Part shown: in pieces, positions 1-9,756 of the stretch | How the letters are laid out: each line of letters opens with the position of its first letter | Position numbering within the stretch: the stretch's first letter is position 1 | Assembly: GCF_000143415.4 (NCBI RefSeq) | Contig: NW_003314267.1 | Coordinates: forward strand, 934,055 to 964,610 | Origin: Selaginella moellendorffii | Taxonomy: Eukaryota > Streptophyta > Lycopodiopsida > Selaginellales > Selaginellaceae | DNA: 30,556 nt | Reading direction: 5' to 3' | Made by a program: the position numbers and the translations under genes | Notes under the pieces: model-generated | What the model saw: only the letters and a program-made list of their open reading frames with translations | Database searches by the model: none | What the model was told of the DNA's origin: nothing

Positions 1-1190
1 AAAAAAGAGGCCCCAAGACCCCCCCACGACGGCAGTCAGCGCCTACTTAGGTATTTCTAGGACAGCACTGGGTTCGCTCAATCCCTATGCTCATGAACAT
101 ACTCTAAATTAAATATGATTATATTATAGAAAGAAACAAGTACATCACAAAAGAACTACTATGAAGGATATTTTCAAGCAGAACATTAATGATTACTCTA
201 TTAATAGCTTTAATGTTTGTAAAGAAGGAGTATGAGATAACTTGCTACCAATTTCGATATGTAAAATAATATGCTCTTAATTAATCTTTAGCTTTCTATC
301 TTCCTTCCTAATAATGACATTTGTACAATTCATAACTTTGAATGAAAGATAGTTAAAAATCCCTTGAACTATCAAAAGAATATTTAATCCATTCACATTA
401 AACATGAGTGTTATGTCTATATATTATAACCACCTTTTAGATCACTGAACTCTTTTCCACGGGGAAATCAAATCTATTTACCACCTTAGAACTCAACAAA
501 TCATGTGTAGGCACTTAGATGAAAAAGAATGTTAAATTCACTACACTAAATATCCCTCTTCACTTTCAAAAGTTGATGAACTTAGGAATTAAGTTTTTGA
601 CCATATTCACCTCACTATTTCATAATCACTTCACAAGGGGACAATTCTTTCCATGATGACTATGCTTGTAACAACCTTTTAATGTGCCATCTGTTGTAAG
701 GCTTGGTCCATCCATGTTGATCACCGAGAAATTGGATGCAGTCGGCCCTCCGGTAGGAAAGCTGTGAAGGTAGCGGCGAGTTTCTTGATCGCTCGTCCCT
801 TGCTCTGGGCGTTTCTGCCTCCGATGGCTGTGCTTTTCGCTGTGGTCGTGGCGTGCTCTGCTGCCATGGATGATTCGTTTATGTTCCAGAAGCGCCAATT
901 GCTGGTGAAAGTCTTTGTGATGTCTAGATACTGCGGTGCATAAGTGTACATGCCCATGGTGGTCTAGCTCTTTGTCGACGGGAACTTCAACTGTTACCAC
1001 CACGGACCTGGTTTGTGAAGATGATTCGTCCTAAGTTGCAGAGCTTTGTTGTTTCGACATCCAGATTGCTCTCATTTGCCAGGAACTCACCATTTAGAGC
1101 TGTATTGCAGGGGGATTGTGGATGTGGAACTTGTTTCTCGTGGTCTCACTTCCTCTCGATTGAATCGTCTGGAAATGTGCTAGCAATACT
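1..1190. other. AT-rich flank grading into unassigned upstream region
   Basis: Bases 1 to about 700 are AT-rich with no convincing coding content. From about 720 the composition becomes mixed/GC-rich, like the gene that follows. Two overlapping minus-strand reading frames (roughly 626-1003 and 721-957) and a plus-strand frame ending near 942 are open, but none shows a family I recognise. One starts at GTG, and the three frames compete over the same DNA. The sharp composition change near 700 probably marks the border between repeat DNA and the gene island. Confidence 0.5.
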
Positions 1191-1193
1191 CTC

Positions 1194-1200
1194 TATAAAT
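1194..1200 (+). promoter_or_regulatory. Candidate TATA box of the F-box/JmjC gene
   Basis: TATAAAT lies about 100 bp upstream of the chosen ATG at 1301 in otherwise non-AT-rich DNA. A start site 25-35 bp downstream would give a leader of about 75 bp. Placement is by motif and spacing only. Confidence 0.45.
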
Positions 1201-1300
1201 CCCGTGTAGTGACGTGTGGCCACCTGGCAATGGAAGATACTTTGAATATGCTTTCTTATTTTGCTGCCTCAATGCCGCGTCTGCTGGCTAGGTTTTGGCG

Positions 1301-4300
1301 ATGGCGCGTTCTTCGACCGATCGGAGGGCGGGAGCGCTGGGAGATTTCGATGCGCTCCCGGATGAGCTGCTGTGCTCGGTGCTTGGATTGCTGGAGCCGC
1401 GCGACATTGGCGCCATGGCGTGTGTTAGCAGGTATGAAGTGACTGAGCTCTAGGCCCTAGCTCTAGCTTGATCTGTCCCGGTGTTTCAGCGTGTTCTATG
1501 TACTGTGCAACGAGGAGCCGCTGTGGATGCGGATTTGCCTGTCGAACCGAGAGCGCGTCGATTCTCTCGTTTACAAGGGCTCTTGGAAGAGGACCGCTAT
1601 GAAAAACAAGTATGTTTGCATACACTTTTTTCTCCGTTTTGTGTTCGCTAAAGTGCTTGGTTTTCTCATAGAACTGGAAAACTCAATGACAAAATCGAGC
1701 AGCTACAATTCAATGGTGGGGTTTTCTTCCATGTCTTCAAAGCTTGCTAAAGCTTGTTCTTTCCTTTGTCCACAGGTTTCACCTCCTTATACCTTTATCG
1801 AAGGTGGTATCGGTGCCATATGTCGCTCGAGAATTTCTTCTACGACGCTGGAGCTATTGAAAGACGGAAGGACTCTCCTATGATGTCTTTGTACAAAACT
1901 ACGATGTTCAGAAACCTGTACGTTTCGGTGAGTGCTCCTGCCAACAGAAATTCTCACATATTTTCTTTTATGCACCAGGTTCTCTTGACTGATCTGGCTG
2001 AGGACTGGCCTGCGAGACGAACTTGGACGATAGGCCAACTCGTCCATCGCTACGGTGACTCCGAGTTCAAAGTTTCTCAATCATACGGGCAAAGGATACG
2101 CATGACGCTGAAAGATTATGCTGAGTATATGAGGTCCCAACATGATGAAGATCCGCTGTATATATTTGACTCTTCTGTAAGTCCTTGTATTCGAGTGGCA
2201 GTTCAGATATTTACTGCTGCTCGCTGTGCAGTTCGGTGAATCTACTCCGGGTCTCCTAGAAGATTATACAGTACCATATTTGTTCAGGGAAGATTTATTC
2301 TCCGTTCTAAGTCCATCGCAGCGTCCACCATACAGGTGGCTTGTTATTGGTCCTTCTAGATCGGGTGCTAATTGGCACGTCGACCCTGCTCTTACAAGCG
2401 CCTGGAACGCACTTTTATCTGGGAGAAAGAGGTACAAATCACCGTTGTGTATGAAGATGATCCATGAACTGCAATTGATTGAACAGATGGGCATTTTATC
2501 CTCCTGGGAGAGTACCGCCTGGTGTGTTCGTTGATGTGAACGAAGACGACGGAGAAATTCATTATGATGGTCCAACATCTCTTCAGGTACATGGAACTTG
2601 TTACGGATTGTGTTTACAGCGTTTTCTGCAGTGGTGGATGGATGTTTATCCTTCTCTGGATAACGACAGTAAGCCTTTGGAGTGCACACAACTTCCCGGG
2701 GAGACGATCTTTGTTCCCAGTGGCTGGTGGCATTGCGTGCTGAATATCGACGAGACAGTTGCCGTCACGCAAAACTTTGTGAACAGCAGGAACATGGAGC
2801 TTGTATGCATCGACATGGCGCCGGGGTTTCATCACAGAGGTGTTGCTCGTGCTGGTCTTTTGGCATTGGACGAGGATGAGTTTGAAGGCGAGCATGATTT
2901 TACAAATCCAGAGTTTCTCAAGAAACACATAGGCCCGCACCCTGATCACTTTTTATCCGAAACCAGCGCCGATGGAATGCTGAACAAAAGAGATTTCCGT
3001 GACTGGCTTCGAAAACTTCAAGTTGAGAGGCCTGATTTAAGACATCAAATTTGGAAGGTAAGTCTTTCAATCGTGTTTCAGTCAGTATAAAACTCTAGCT
3101 GTATTGTTCGTCCTTGTGAAACAGTGTGCTTGTCTAGCTATCGATGCGGGTACATGGCAAAGAAGATTAAGCAGCATCTGCAATGCGCACGACTTCTATT
3201 TCAAGGAAGATCAGCACATTCCTGTTGGTCATGGCAGTAGCCCGGTAAGCTGCCCATCTTCGTTATTGCCAAAGCTGATTAACTTTGCAGGTTTACCTGC
3301 TTGATGAGTATGCAATCAAGATTTATATACACGAGGACGGAATTGTCACTGCCTTGCAAGAGATTGACCACGAGGTACTTGGTTTTATCGTATTTCGGTT
3401 TTTTTTTTTACTGTTTTCTACATGTAGCTCCAATTTTATGCTTTACTTCGAGAAAGCGCATCGCCCTTGGCTGAACATGTTCCGGCTGTTATTGCCAAAG
3501 GCATTGTTTACGAAGAAGGTGAACTTTTCAGAGCAGTTCCTTCTGTCGACAGTGGTGAAATACTTTCAACGGGAATGTCTATGGTAAGCTCCAAAGACAG
3601 CCGAGCATTTTGGCCATACATTGTCACAAGGCGGTGCCCGGGACAAAACTTAGCTCATTGGTAAGTCCAGTACTTCGTCGATTCGTTTCCCTGTAAATTG
3701 TTTTTTTTGGCAGTCGAGGCATGATGAAGGACGATGATTACATTGATCTGGCATCTTTTCTTGGCTGTCAATTACGACACCTTCATACACTGTCGCTTCC
3801 GATGAGGGAAGAGCCCGTCCTCGGCATGCCCGACGTACCGCAAGAATGGACACACTTTGTGGCCATGCTTAGGCAGCATCGGCAAACACTTGCGAAACGT
3901 CTCAAGGAGTGGTAAATCTAATGTCACGCCGGTTCTTGTTGTCTTCGCTAACTTCAACGCCATCTTCCAGGGGCTCGGTGCCGCGGCATTTGCTAGAAAA
4001 GGTCGAGGATTACGTCCCCAAGGATCCTGTCGTGCTTATAGGCGTTGCGAAGGTACCCAGGCTTTCTCGTATTAACTTGTGGGAAACGACAGCCTCATCT
4101 AAGTTGATGCTTCTCCGTCACCGCGCAGGTTGAGAATGGCGCCGCTGTGCCGTCGCGCAGCGCGGCTTGGCTTCACATGGACATTATGGAAGACAACATC
4201 CAGATGGTCCCTCACGCCAGTTTGGACGGCTTCCAAAACGATAGACGAGCGATGCAGGCGAGATACATCTTCGACTTCGGCGACCTCCGACGCGGTAAGG

Positions 4301-4707
4301 ATCTTCCCACTTTCGCTTGTCGCCCGTTTCTGACGATGCCAGCCTCGGCAACTTCGCAAAAACAGGAGATCCCCTCTACGAGCTGGTCCCGCTGTTCACG
4401 GACGTCCTGGAGGCCAATGTGGAGCTCCTGGAGCACTTTCTCGAGTCCTACAAGCTCGACCTCGCGGTGGAGGGCGTGCGAACTTCGTATCGAGCAATGT
4501 GAGTCGCCATTAACTCTCTGCTGGAAAAGCGCTTTGATTCCAGACTGACGCGATCGATGCTGGTTCTTTATTCTTGCTACCAGGTGCTATTGTTTACTGT
4601 ACAAATACGACGCAATGGAGGCCATATTCCGTGGCAGCAAAGAGCTGCGCATGGTGGAATCATGGCATGAGCTGGAGCTCATTCTCTGGGGCATGCTCAA
4701 CGAATAG
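1301..4707 (+). CDS. F-box / JmjC / kinase-like (APH-fold) protein, 16 exons
   Basis: Exons by splice signals and frame: 1301-1431, 1490-1609, 1672-1715, 1776-1927 (or -1917), 1979-2176, 2232-2431, 2487-2586, 2632-3057, 3125-3244, 3291-3374, 3428-3660, 3714-3911, 3971-4052, 4129-4294, 4366-4498, 4584-4707. They total 2511 nt, about 836 aa. The N-terminal F-box (residues about 15-62, FDALPDELL...) normally binds Skp1 of SCF ubiquitin ligases. The central JmjC domain shows the iron triad His264-x-Asp266 (WHVDP) and His349 (PSGWWH), and Lys281 (GRKRW) as probable 2-oxoglutarate ligand, so an oxygenase/hydroxylase activity is plausible; its substrate is unknown. The C-terminal third resembles aminoglycoside-phosphotransferase/kinase folds: His712-x-Asp714-x4-Asn719 and Asp745-Phe-Gly. 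I recall the same domain order in Arabidopsis At1g78280 (JMJ21). The oddity is exon 4, where the conserved frame is one base short (see findings). Introns of 45-85 bp all fit GT-AG. Confidence 0.9.
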
Positions 4708-4910
4708 ACAAAGGCCGTGCTCGTGGGGACCATGGAAGTCGTGTGTGTGTGGGGTGACGTCAGCGGCAGACGTGGAGTGACGCGTGGCGGGGTTGGGGTT
4801 TAAGCACCAGACAATCACAAGACAACGCAGCTTTTAACAAGAGAAAACGAGACCCCGTTCCATCCAATCCACCATCGAGGAAGAGGGAGGAAAGCCATCT
4901 CCGGCATGGA

Positions 4911-4913
<3 letters not shown>

Positions 4914-4942
<29 letters not shown>
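4914..4942. repeat. (TA)n microsatellite
   Basis: About 14 uninterrupted TA units, in the probable 3' untranslated region of the F-box/JmjC gene. Confidence 0.95.
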
Positions 4943-4947
<5 letters not shown>

Positions 4948-5020
4948 AGATATCAAAGATGGAGCTATCAATCACCAGTGGCACCACCGAACAATGACAC
5001 ACGAAGAGAGGAAGAAGAAA

Positions 5021-5026
5021 AATAAA
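5021..5026 (+). promoter_or_regulatory. Candidate poly(A) signal for the F-box/JmjC gene
   Basis: AATAAA on the + strand 314 bp after the stop codon, beyond a TA microsatellite. It is the clearest canonical signal I noticed downstream of this gene; use is unproven. Confidence 0.3.
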
Positions 5027-5109
5027 CATTGATATCAAGAGCAAAGATTGCACAGCTCTTTGAAGTGGACACGGGCCAATCCAAGCAATTTGCTGACCTC
5101 TCTAGAACT

Positions 5110-5298
5110 GTGGAGGTGGTGGAGGTGGTGGAGGTGGTGGTGGTGGTGGTGCTGGGCTCCAAAGTCCAGACTCTCCAGACTCTCCAGAGAGGGAGGGAGA
5201 GAGAGAGATAGAGGAGGTCCCATCTCTGCAAGCGAAAAATCTTCACGAATCTTGCTCTTGTTGTTGGTGTTGTTGCTATTGCTGCTGCTGCTGCTGCT
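5110..5298. repeat. Trinucleotide repeat cluster (GGT/GGA, TTG, CTG)
   Basis: Three different trinucleotide tracts lie within 190 bp: GGT/GGA at 5110-5152, TTG-rich near 5261-5277 and CTG at 5281-5298. They are separated by GA-rich DNA at 5187-5210. Confidence 0.9.
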
Positions 5299-7072
5299 AC
5301 GGGTGATGATGGTGGTGATTGATGATTTAATTGTTGTTGTGGCTGGTGGCCATTTGTTTGAGCGCGGTAAACTTTCAACGATTTGCCACCGCGAGGACAA
5401 AATATGATACTTGTCTTCTGCTAAGCTAGCAGCTGAATCCTCAATCACAGTACCGCAAGATCTCACAACAGCAAAGTAAAAATAGAACACATACTGTATA
5501 ATTTGGAATAAAGTGGTGTTGTGATAGAAGATTGTGTGTGTGTGTGTGTGTTTTCTTGTGCTGGCCTGGAATTTTCTTGTGCATGGAGACTTGTGAATGG
5601 CTAGAATCTCTTGCAACCACCGACACCGACCTTATTTTAGTTTTTCCCATTTTTTTTCCCCTTCCGCCACTCCAGAGCATTTCCACTCATTTATACACGC
5701 ACACATGACTTGCTGTTGGACGCACAGCCAGCCATTCACGAACGCGATCTACAGGGGGGCGAGAAAAGAAAAGCTCGCCCAATCGCAATAGTTTTACCGA
5801 GAAAATCTGGAGAGCTTGATCCATCATACTTTCGTCACCCTGTGTATGGCATATGGAACACCTGTGAGATCGGCGATCAAATTGAGAAGATTTTAAGGAG
5901 AGAGAGAGAGAGAGAGGATTAAATAAGTGTGTGCCTGGAGAGAGGAGCCAGGAGGAGAGATTATTTTATATGCCCAAGCTCTTCCACACAACACTCCGCC
6001 GCGGACCAAAGGCCCATCCCCTCGCTGGGAATCATGAGGCCGAGTCTCTTTGGACAGAAACCAATAAAGAAAACAACTCTTCCCGCCCCAATGACAGGCG
6101 GAGTTGTAAAAGCGTCCAAAGAAACACATAACGAACAGAGCAGATAGCCAAACTTAACGAAAAAACGGAAAAAAGGAAAAGAAAAGAAAAGAAAAGATAA
6201 CACGAGAGAGAGACACACGGCTGTAATCAAACTCAAAGAACGTTTAAGAAGAGACTCCAGTATATACAATTACAAAATCCAATCCAGTTTAGCAGGAAAA
6301 CCACCCTCTCATTGTTTTGTTCTTGTGTGTGTTTTTTTCTCTCCAGCTTCTCTTCCTGCGCCCCAAGGATGGATGTCTTTGCCAATATACTCGTATGCTT
6401 TTTCCTTCTTTATTACTACTTGGCTGATATAATCAATAAAACTCCCTCTAGAGATGTTACGTATACGTATAAGTATGATGGTGGTGAGCCAAAAAAATTT
6501 GAGGAACACGGGAATAAAGATAACGTAACAAGAGAAGAGAACGAAAAAACGAAGAAAAAGAAAAAAAAAAAAACAAAAACGAAACCAGGAAGAAGACCGA
6601 CGAGCAGCAGTCGCAATCCCAAAAGAAAAGAAGCTTTTTTTTTTCGCTCTCGAGGGGCGGTGGAGGTGGCCGAGTGTTGCTGAGAGAGATGTGAGTAGTG
6701 ACAATGATGCAACGCAAGATCAGGGGGGGGGGAGAGAGGGAAGAGAGTTCACCGACGGTGTACCTTCTGTTCCCCGTTTTCTCGATTTCATTTTTTCTCT
6801 CGAAGTTGATGATCGAAGAGGCGGAGGATCTGCTGCTGCTGCTGCTGCTGTTGCTTTGGATCTCTATACAGAATTGATTGATTGATTTTTGTTGCTTGTT
6901 GTTAGGCTGTGCGCGAGAAGAAGAGAACCTGTGTTGTCTCCAGTGTTGTCAAAAACGAAGAGGGTGAGAGGAGCCAACGAACGGGGGGCGGGGATGGAAG
7001 CAAGAGACAGGAAAGAAAAAGAATTTTAAACCCCCGGGATGGATGATGGCTGGATATATAGCGGCGCAGCTG

Positions 7073-7393
7073 CTAGAGAAGTTGATGATTCCCTGGTGTT
7101 TGATGATGGTGGTGGTGGTGGTGGTGGTGATGATTCGACCCGCCGTAGGCGTGTAGATCCGACGTCCAGCCACCGTTACTCCAGTACCCCGCAGCGTCAC
7201 TCCCGCTCTCGAAGAATGCCTCGGTCGGTGACGGCTGCCACTGATCCGGCGACGAGGAATCGCCCTGTTGGTCGTAGTCACTGGACGAAACATCCCCCGA
7301 GCTCTTGCCTTTGTGGTGGTGGTGGTGGTGCTGCTTCATCTTCTCCACCCCGTGGCTCGCCTCCAAGTCCAGCAGTACGTGATGCCTCCCGCC

Positions 7394-7435
<42 letters not shown>

Positions 7436-8770
7436 TTGATCCTGCTCGCTCCCATCCTCGAGCAAAGACACGAGCTTTGGCTGCTGCGGAAACCTCCACA
7501 TCATCTCGCCGCTACCTCCATTGAGCCCGAAGTTCTCCACCGGCACGTAAGAGCTCAGCGCCTCGTTCATGGCCGCGTGCGTCCCCATTCCCAGCGAGCC
7601 CGGATCGAAGATAGAGTTGATGTCGCCGCCGGCATCGCCGTGAACCGGCTCCTGTTTGATCGGCGCGCCGGGGAGATTCAACCCAAGCATGCTCGGATCA
7701 AACTGCTGTGGATGGCTCCCGAGCTGTCCAGTCGCCCAGTTTATCGAGATGGGAGGCGGGCCGGGATGGCTCCCAGCGGCTCCGGGGAAAATCCTCGCCA
7801 CCCCTCCCTCGACCCTGTCAAACGCCAAGCTTATCCCGTTGCTCGCCTTGGCCACTTGATCGTACAGCCCCGAGCTCGTCGCCACCGGGAATTCCTGCTG
7901 TAGCATACTGCTGCTGCTGGCACCGTCGTTCCCCACCATGGCTCCACCCCCTCCCGGAAGACCGCCGCCGCCGTTGGGCTGGCCGGTCTCGTCCGACGAG
8001 GCCGCTGGAGGACCCGGATGGTCCTGCTGCCGCTGCTTGACGCGCTTGTTCTTCCGGCACCCGCCACCCACGGGGACGTTCCTCAGCGCCCCTCCCTTGG
8101 TCCAGTAGCGCTTGCAGTTCTTGCAGAAATGCCGGGGCTGCGTGAGGCTGTAGTTGTTGTAGTAGCAAAACTTGGTGTTCATCGAGTCGCAGCGGGGGCA
8201 CTTGAGGACTTGATCCGAATGCGGCTTGAGCCGCCGCTCTTGCTGGCCCGGCTGCTGGTGCTGCTGGTGCTGCTGCCCCGGCCTCGACTGGCAGAGCAAC
8301 TGATCCGGAGGAGGGGGCTTCAAGCTGCTGGTGGAGGACGAGACGTCCGTGAGCGATGGCTGCGGGACGACTCCAACGCCAACTCCAACTCCTCCCACCG
8401 TGTGGAGAAGGGGCGCCTGTTGCGATCCATCAAAGCCTGACGAGTCCCCCACCTGATCCCGACCATAATTGCTCAACAGCATGACACCACCACCACCACC
8501 GGACCAAGCTCGTCCAAAATTCCTGCCTTTGATGATGCCTGGTTGTCCGATCAAGAAGCTCTCACACCCTGCGATCACAGGAGAAGAAAAAAGAGAGAGA
8601 CAAAACCATTAGCACAGCGGATGATGATCCAATTTTAAAGATTTTAAAGAAGCCAAGCGAGCCATGGATCTAAAAGCATGCAAAGCTCCCATGCAACCAT
8701 CCTTTGGAGAAAATGCGGCATTTAGAGGAGAGTGTTTTTTACCCTGTGATGGGCGATGATCAAACTGCAT
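7073..8770 (-). CDS. Dof-type zinc-finger transcription factor, 2 exons
   Basis: Exon 1 is 8770-8743 (28 nt, ATG then nine codons plus one base). The intron is 8742-8569 (174 bp, GT-AG, with a long pyrimidine tract before the acceptor). Exon 2 is 8568-7073; the product is 507 aa. I chose this start because the longest single-exon frame begins with GTG, while the spliced ATG joins exactly in frame at an acceptor CAG. The Dof domain (residues about 131-186) has the CX2CX21CX2C zinc ligands Cys133, Cys136, Cys158 and Cys161 and the family core [16 protein letters not shown]. Dof proteins bind AAAG cores in plant promoters. The LTQPRH...[17 protein letters not shown] version is unlike the CDF (cycling Dof) subgroup and nearer the PEAR/Dof5.6-like group. 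The C-terminus has an [14 protein letters not shown] motif, then ten histidines. Homopolymers include about 16 glycines (7388-7435) and His runs. Confidence 0.93.
7103..7132 (-). repeat. Ten-histidine codon run in the Dof C-terminus
   Basis: Ten consecutive CAC/CAT codons on the minus strand (CAT2-CAC7-CAT1), just before the end of the protein. Poly-His tracts occur in nuclear transcription factors. The mostly pure CAC codons point to repeat slippage. Confidence 0.9.
7388..7435 (-). repeat. Poly-glycine (GGC)n run in the Dof gene
   Basis: Sixteen glycine codons in a row: nine GGC, two GGT, four GGC and one GGG on the coding strand. This is a slippage-prone trinucleotide tract within a disordered part of the protein. 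Confidence 0.9.
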
Positions 8771-8858
8771 GAAGATCACGATCGAGGATGCTCTTCTTCT
8801 CGTTGCCGTGCTCCTGCCCTGTGATCTCCCCCTTGAAAACTATCATTGCCCGAGAGAG

Positions 8859-8866
<8 letters not shown>

Positions 8867-8888
<22 letters not shown>
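8867..8888. repeat. (GA)n/(CT)n microsatellite in the Dof leader
   Basis: Eleven GA units, read as CT on the Dof strand, about 100 bp upstream of its ATG. CT tracts are common in plant 5' untranslated regions. Confidence 0.85.
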
Positions 8889-8890
<2 letters not shown>

Positions 8891-9708
8891 GAAGAAATTA
8901 AACCACCAATTTGCGCCTACCACTCTCCTCCTCTTCGCGAGAATTCCCTGCTGCCTTGGCTGCCCGGACGGATAATCAAATAATTCGCATACGGAATGGC
9001 GTACGGCATTGCGTCTGGGAGCCGGATTTCGCCATTGGAGCGAGCGCTCGATCGATCCCCAATCCCTGCGAGCGCAAATCGTCCCCCACCAACGATGATC
9101 AATGCGTTGACGAGAGGCCTCGCAAATCTGCGGTGCCCGCCCGGCAATGCAACAATCTTTCGCTGCTCTGCCCCGCCTGTGCAATCCCCGCGCCGAGATC
9201 CAAGATGTCTCGATCAAGAACACTGGATGGAGCTGGAGCTCGAGGACGCATCTTCATCGATCACGTCCACTTCATCGCAGAATCATAATATCCGCCACAG
9301 CCGAGCAGCACACGCAAGAGATGTGCCTGCGTGTTCTATCTAAGCCGAGGCTTTTGCTTTCTCCCCTTTCTTTTCCCTCCACACAGAGATTTCCACTCTC
9401 CCTCTCTCCTCACACGAATGCCTGTCGCATCGATCCAAGCCGAGGAGCGCCCTACCTAGCTAAGATCATCCTCGCACGCGCTGAATTGGCCACGGCCGAT
9501 GATCTTGGAAAGATCGACGAGAAGATCACTAAACGGCAATTCCCGACGACTCCTCCAACGATCGAGTGGGAAATCCAAGGGAGCGATGGGAAAAAGATCG
9601 CCACGGAGCTACCGGAGCGCGATATTTCGATCGATAACGATAGAAGAAGAGAGAGAGAGAGCGCAGCCGCCAGGCGCTACTAGGCTTTTCCTCCCTGATC
9701 CTCGATTT

Positions 9709-9756
9709 TCACAATGCGAGACCTAGCAGCGCCCTGGAGTAGCTCGCGCTCGCCAT
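9709..9756 (-). CDS. Possible 15-aa short ORF upstream of the Dof gene
   Basis: ATG in an AAAAATGGCG context, favourable for plants, opens a 15-codon frame (MASASYSRALLGLAL) ending in TGA. A telo-box-like AACCCTAG lies about 35 bp upstream, an arrangement often seen near plant transcription starts. It may be an upstream ORF of a long Dof leader, the first exon of something unrecognised, or chance. Confidence 0.2.
   Translation of the reverse strand: MASASYSRALLGLAL

Larger units (their letters stand above)
4708..7072. other. Microsatellite-dense region between convergent gene ends
   Basis: No gene is supported here. It holds the 3' side of both the F-box/JmjC gene (+) and the Dof gene (-). 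Simple repeats crowd it: TA (about 4914-4942), GGT/GGA (5110-5152), TTG then CTG (5261-5298), TG (5533-5551), GA (5898-5917), AAAAG (6170-6196), A-rich (6541-6585) and CTG (6831-6850). The many open frames are low-complexity artefacts of these repeats. A TTTATT at 6409-6414 would read AATAAA on the minus strand and might serve the Dof transcript. Confidence 0.7.

Noticed and set aside
626-1003. Minus-strand open frame of about 125 codons
   Set aside because: It begins with GTG, is His-rich, overlaps another open minus frame and a plus frame, and shows no known domain.
4295-4342. Shorter intron 14 using the acceptor at 4342, which seemed to give a second frameshift
   Set aside because: The acceptor ACAG at 4365 keeps the frame and gives the expected DFGDLRRGDPLYELVP sequence, so no defect exists there.
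7278-7499. Arg-rich small protein on the minus strand
   Set aside because: It is a frame-shifted reading of the (GGC)n tract inside the Dof gene.
7268-7903. 211-codon plus-strand frame
   Set aside because: It lies entirely opposite the Dof coding exon and consists of alanine/arginine/proline-rich antisense of GC-rich codons.
9147-9683. 178-codon plus-strand frame
   Set aside because: It does not begin at a plausible gene start, has no recognisable domain, and runs through the GA microsatellite that ends it. It is probably chance in GC-rich leader DNA.
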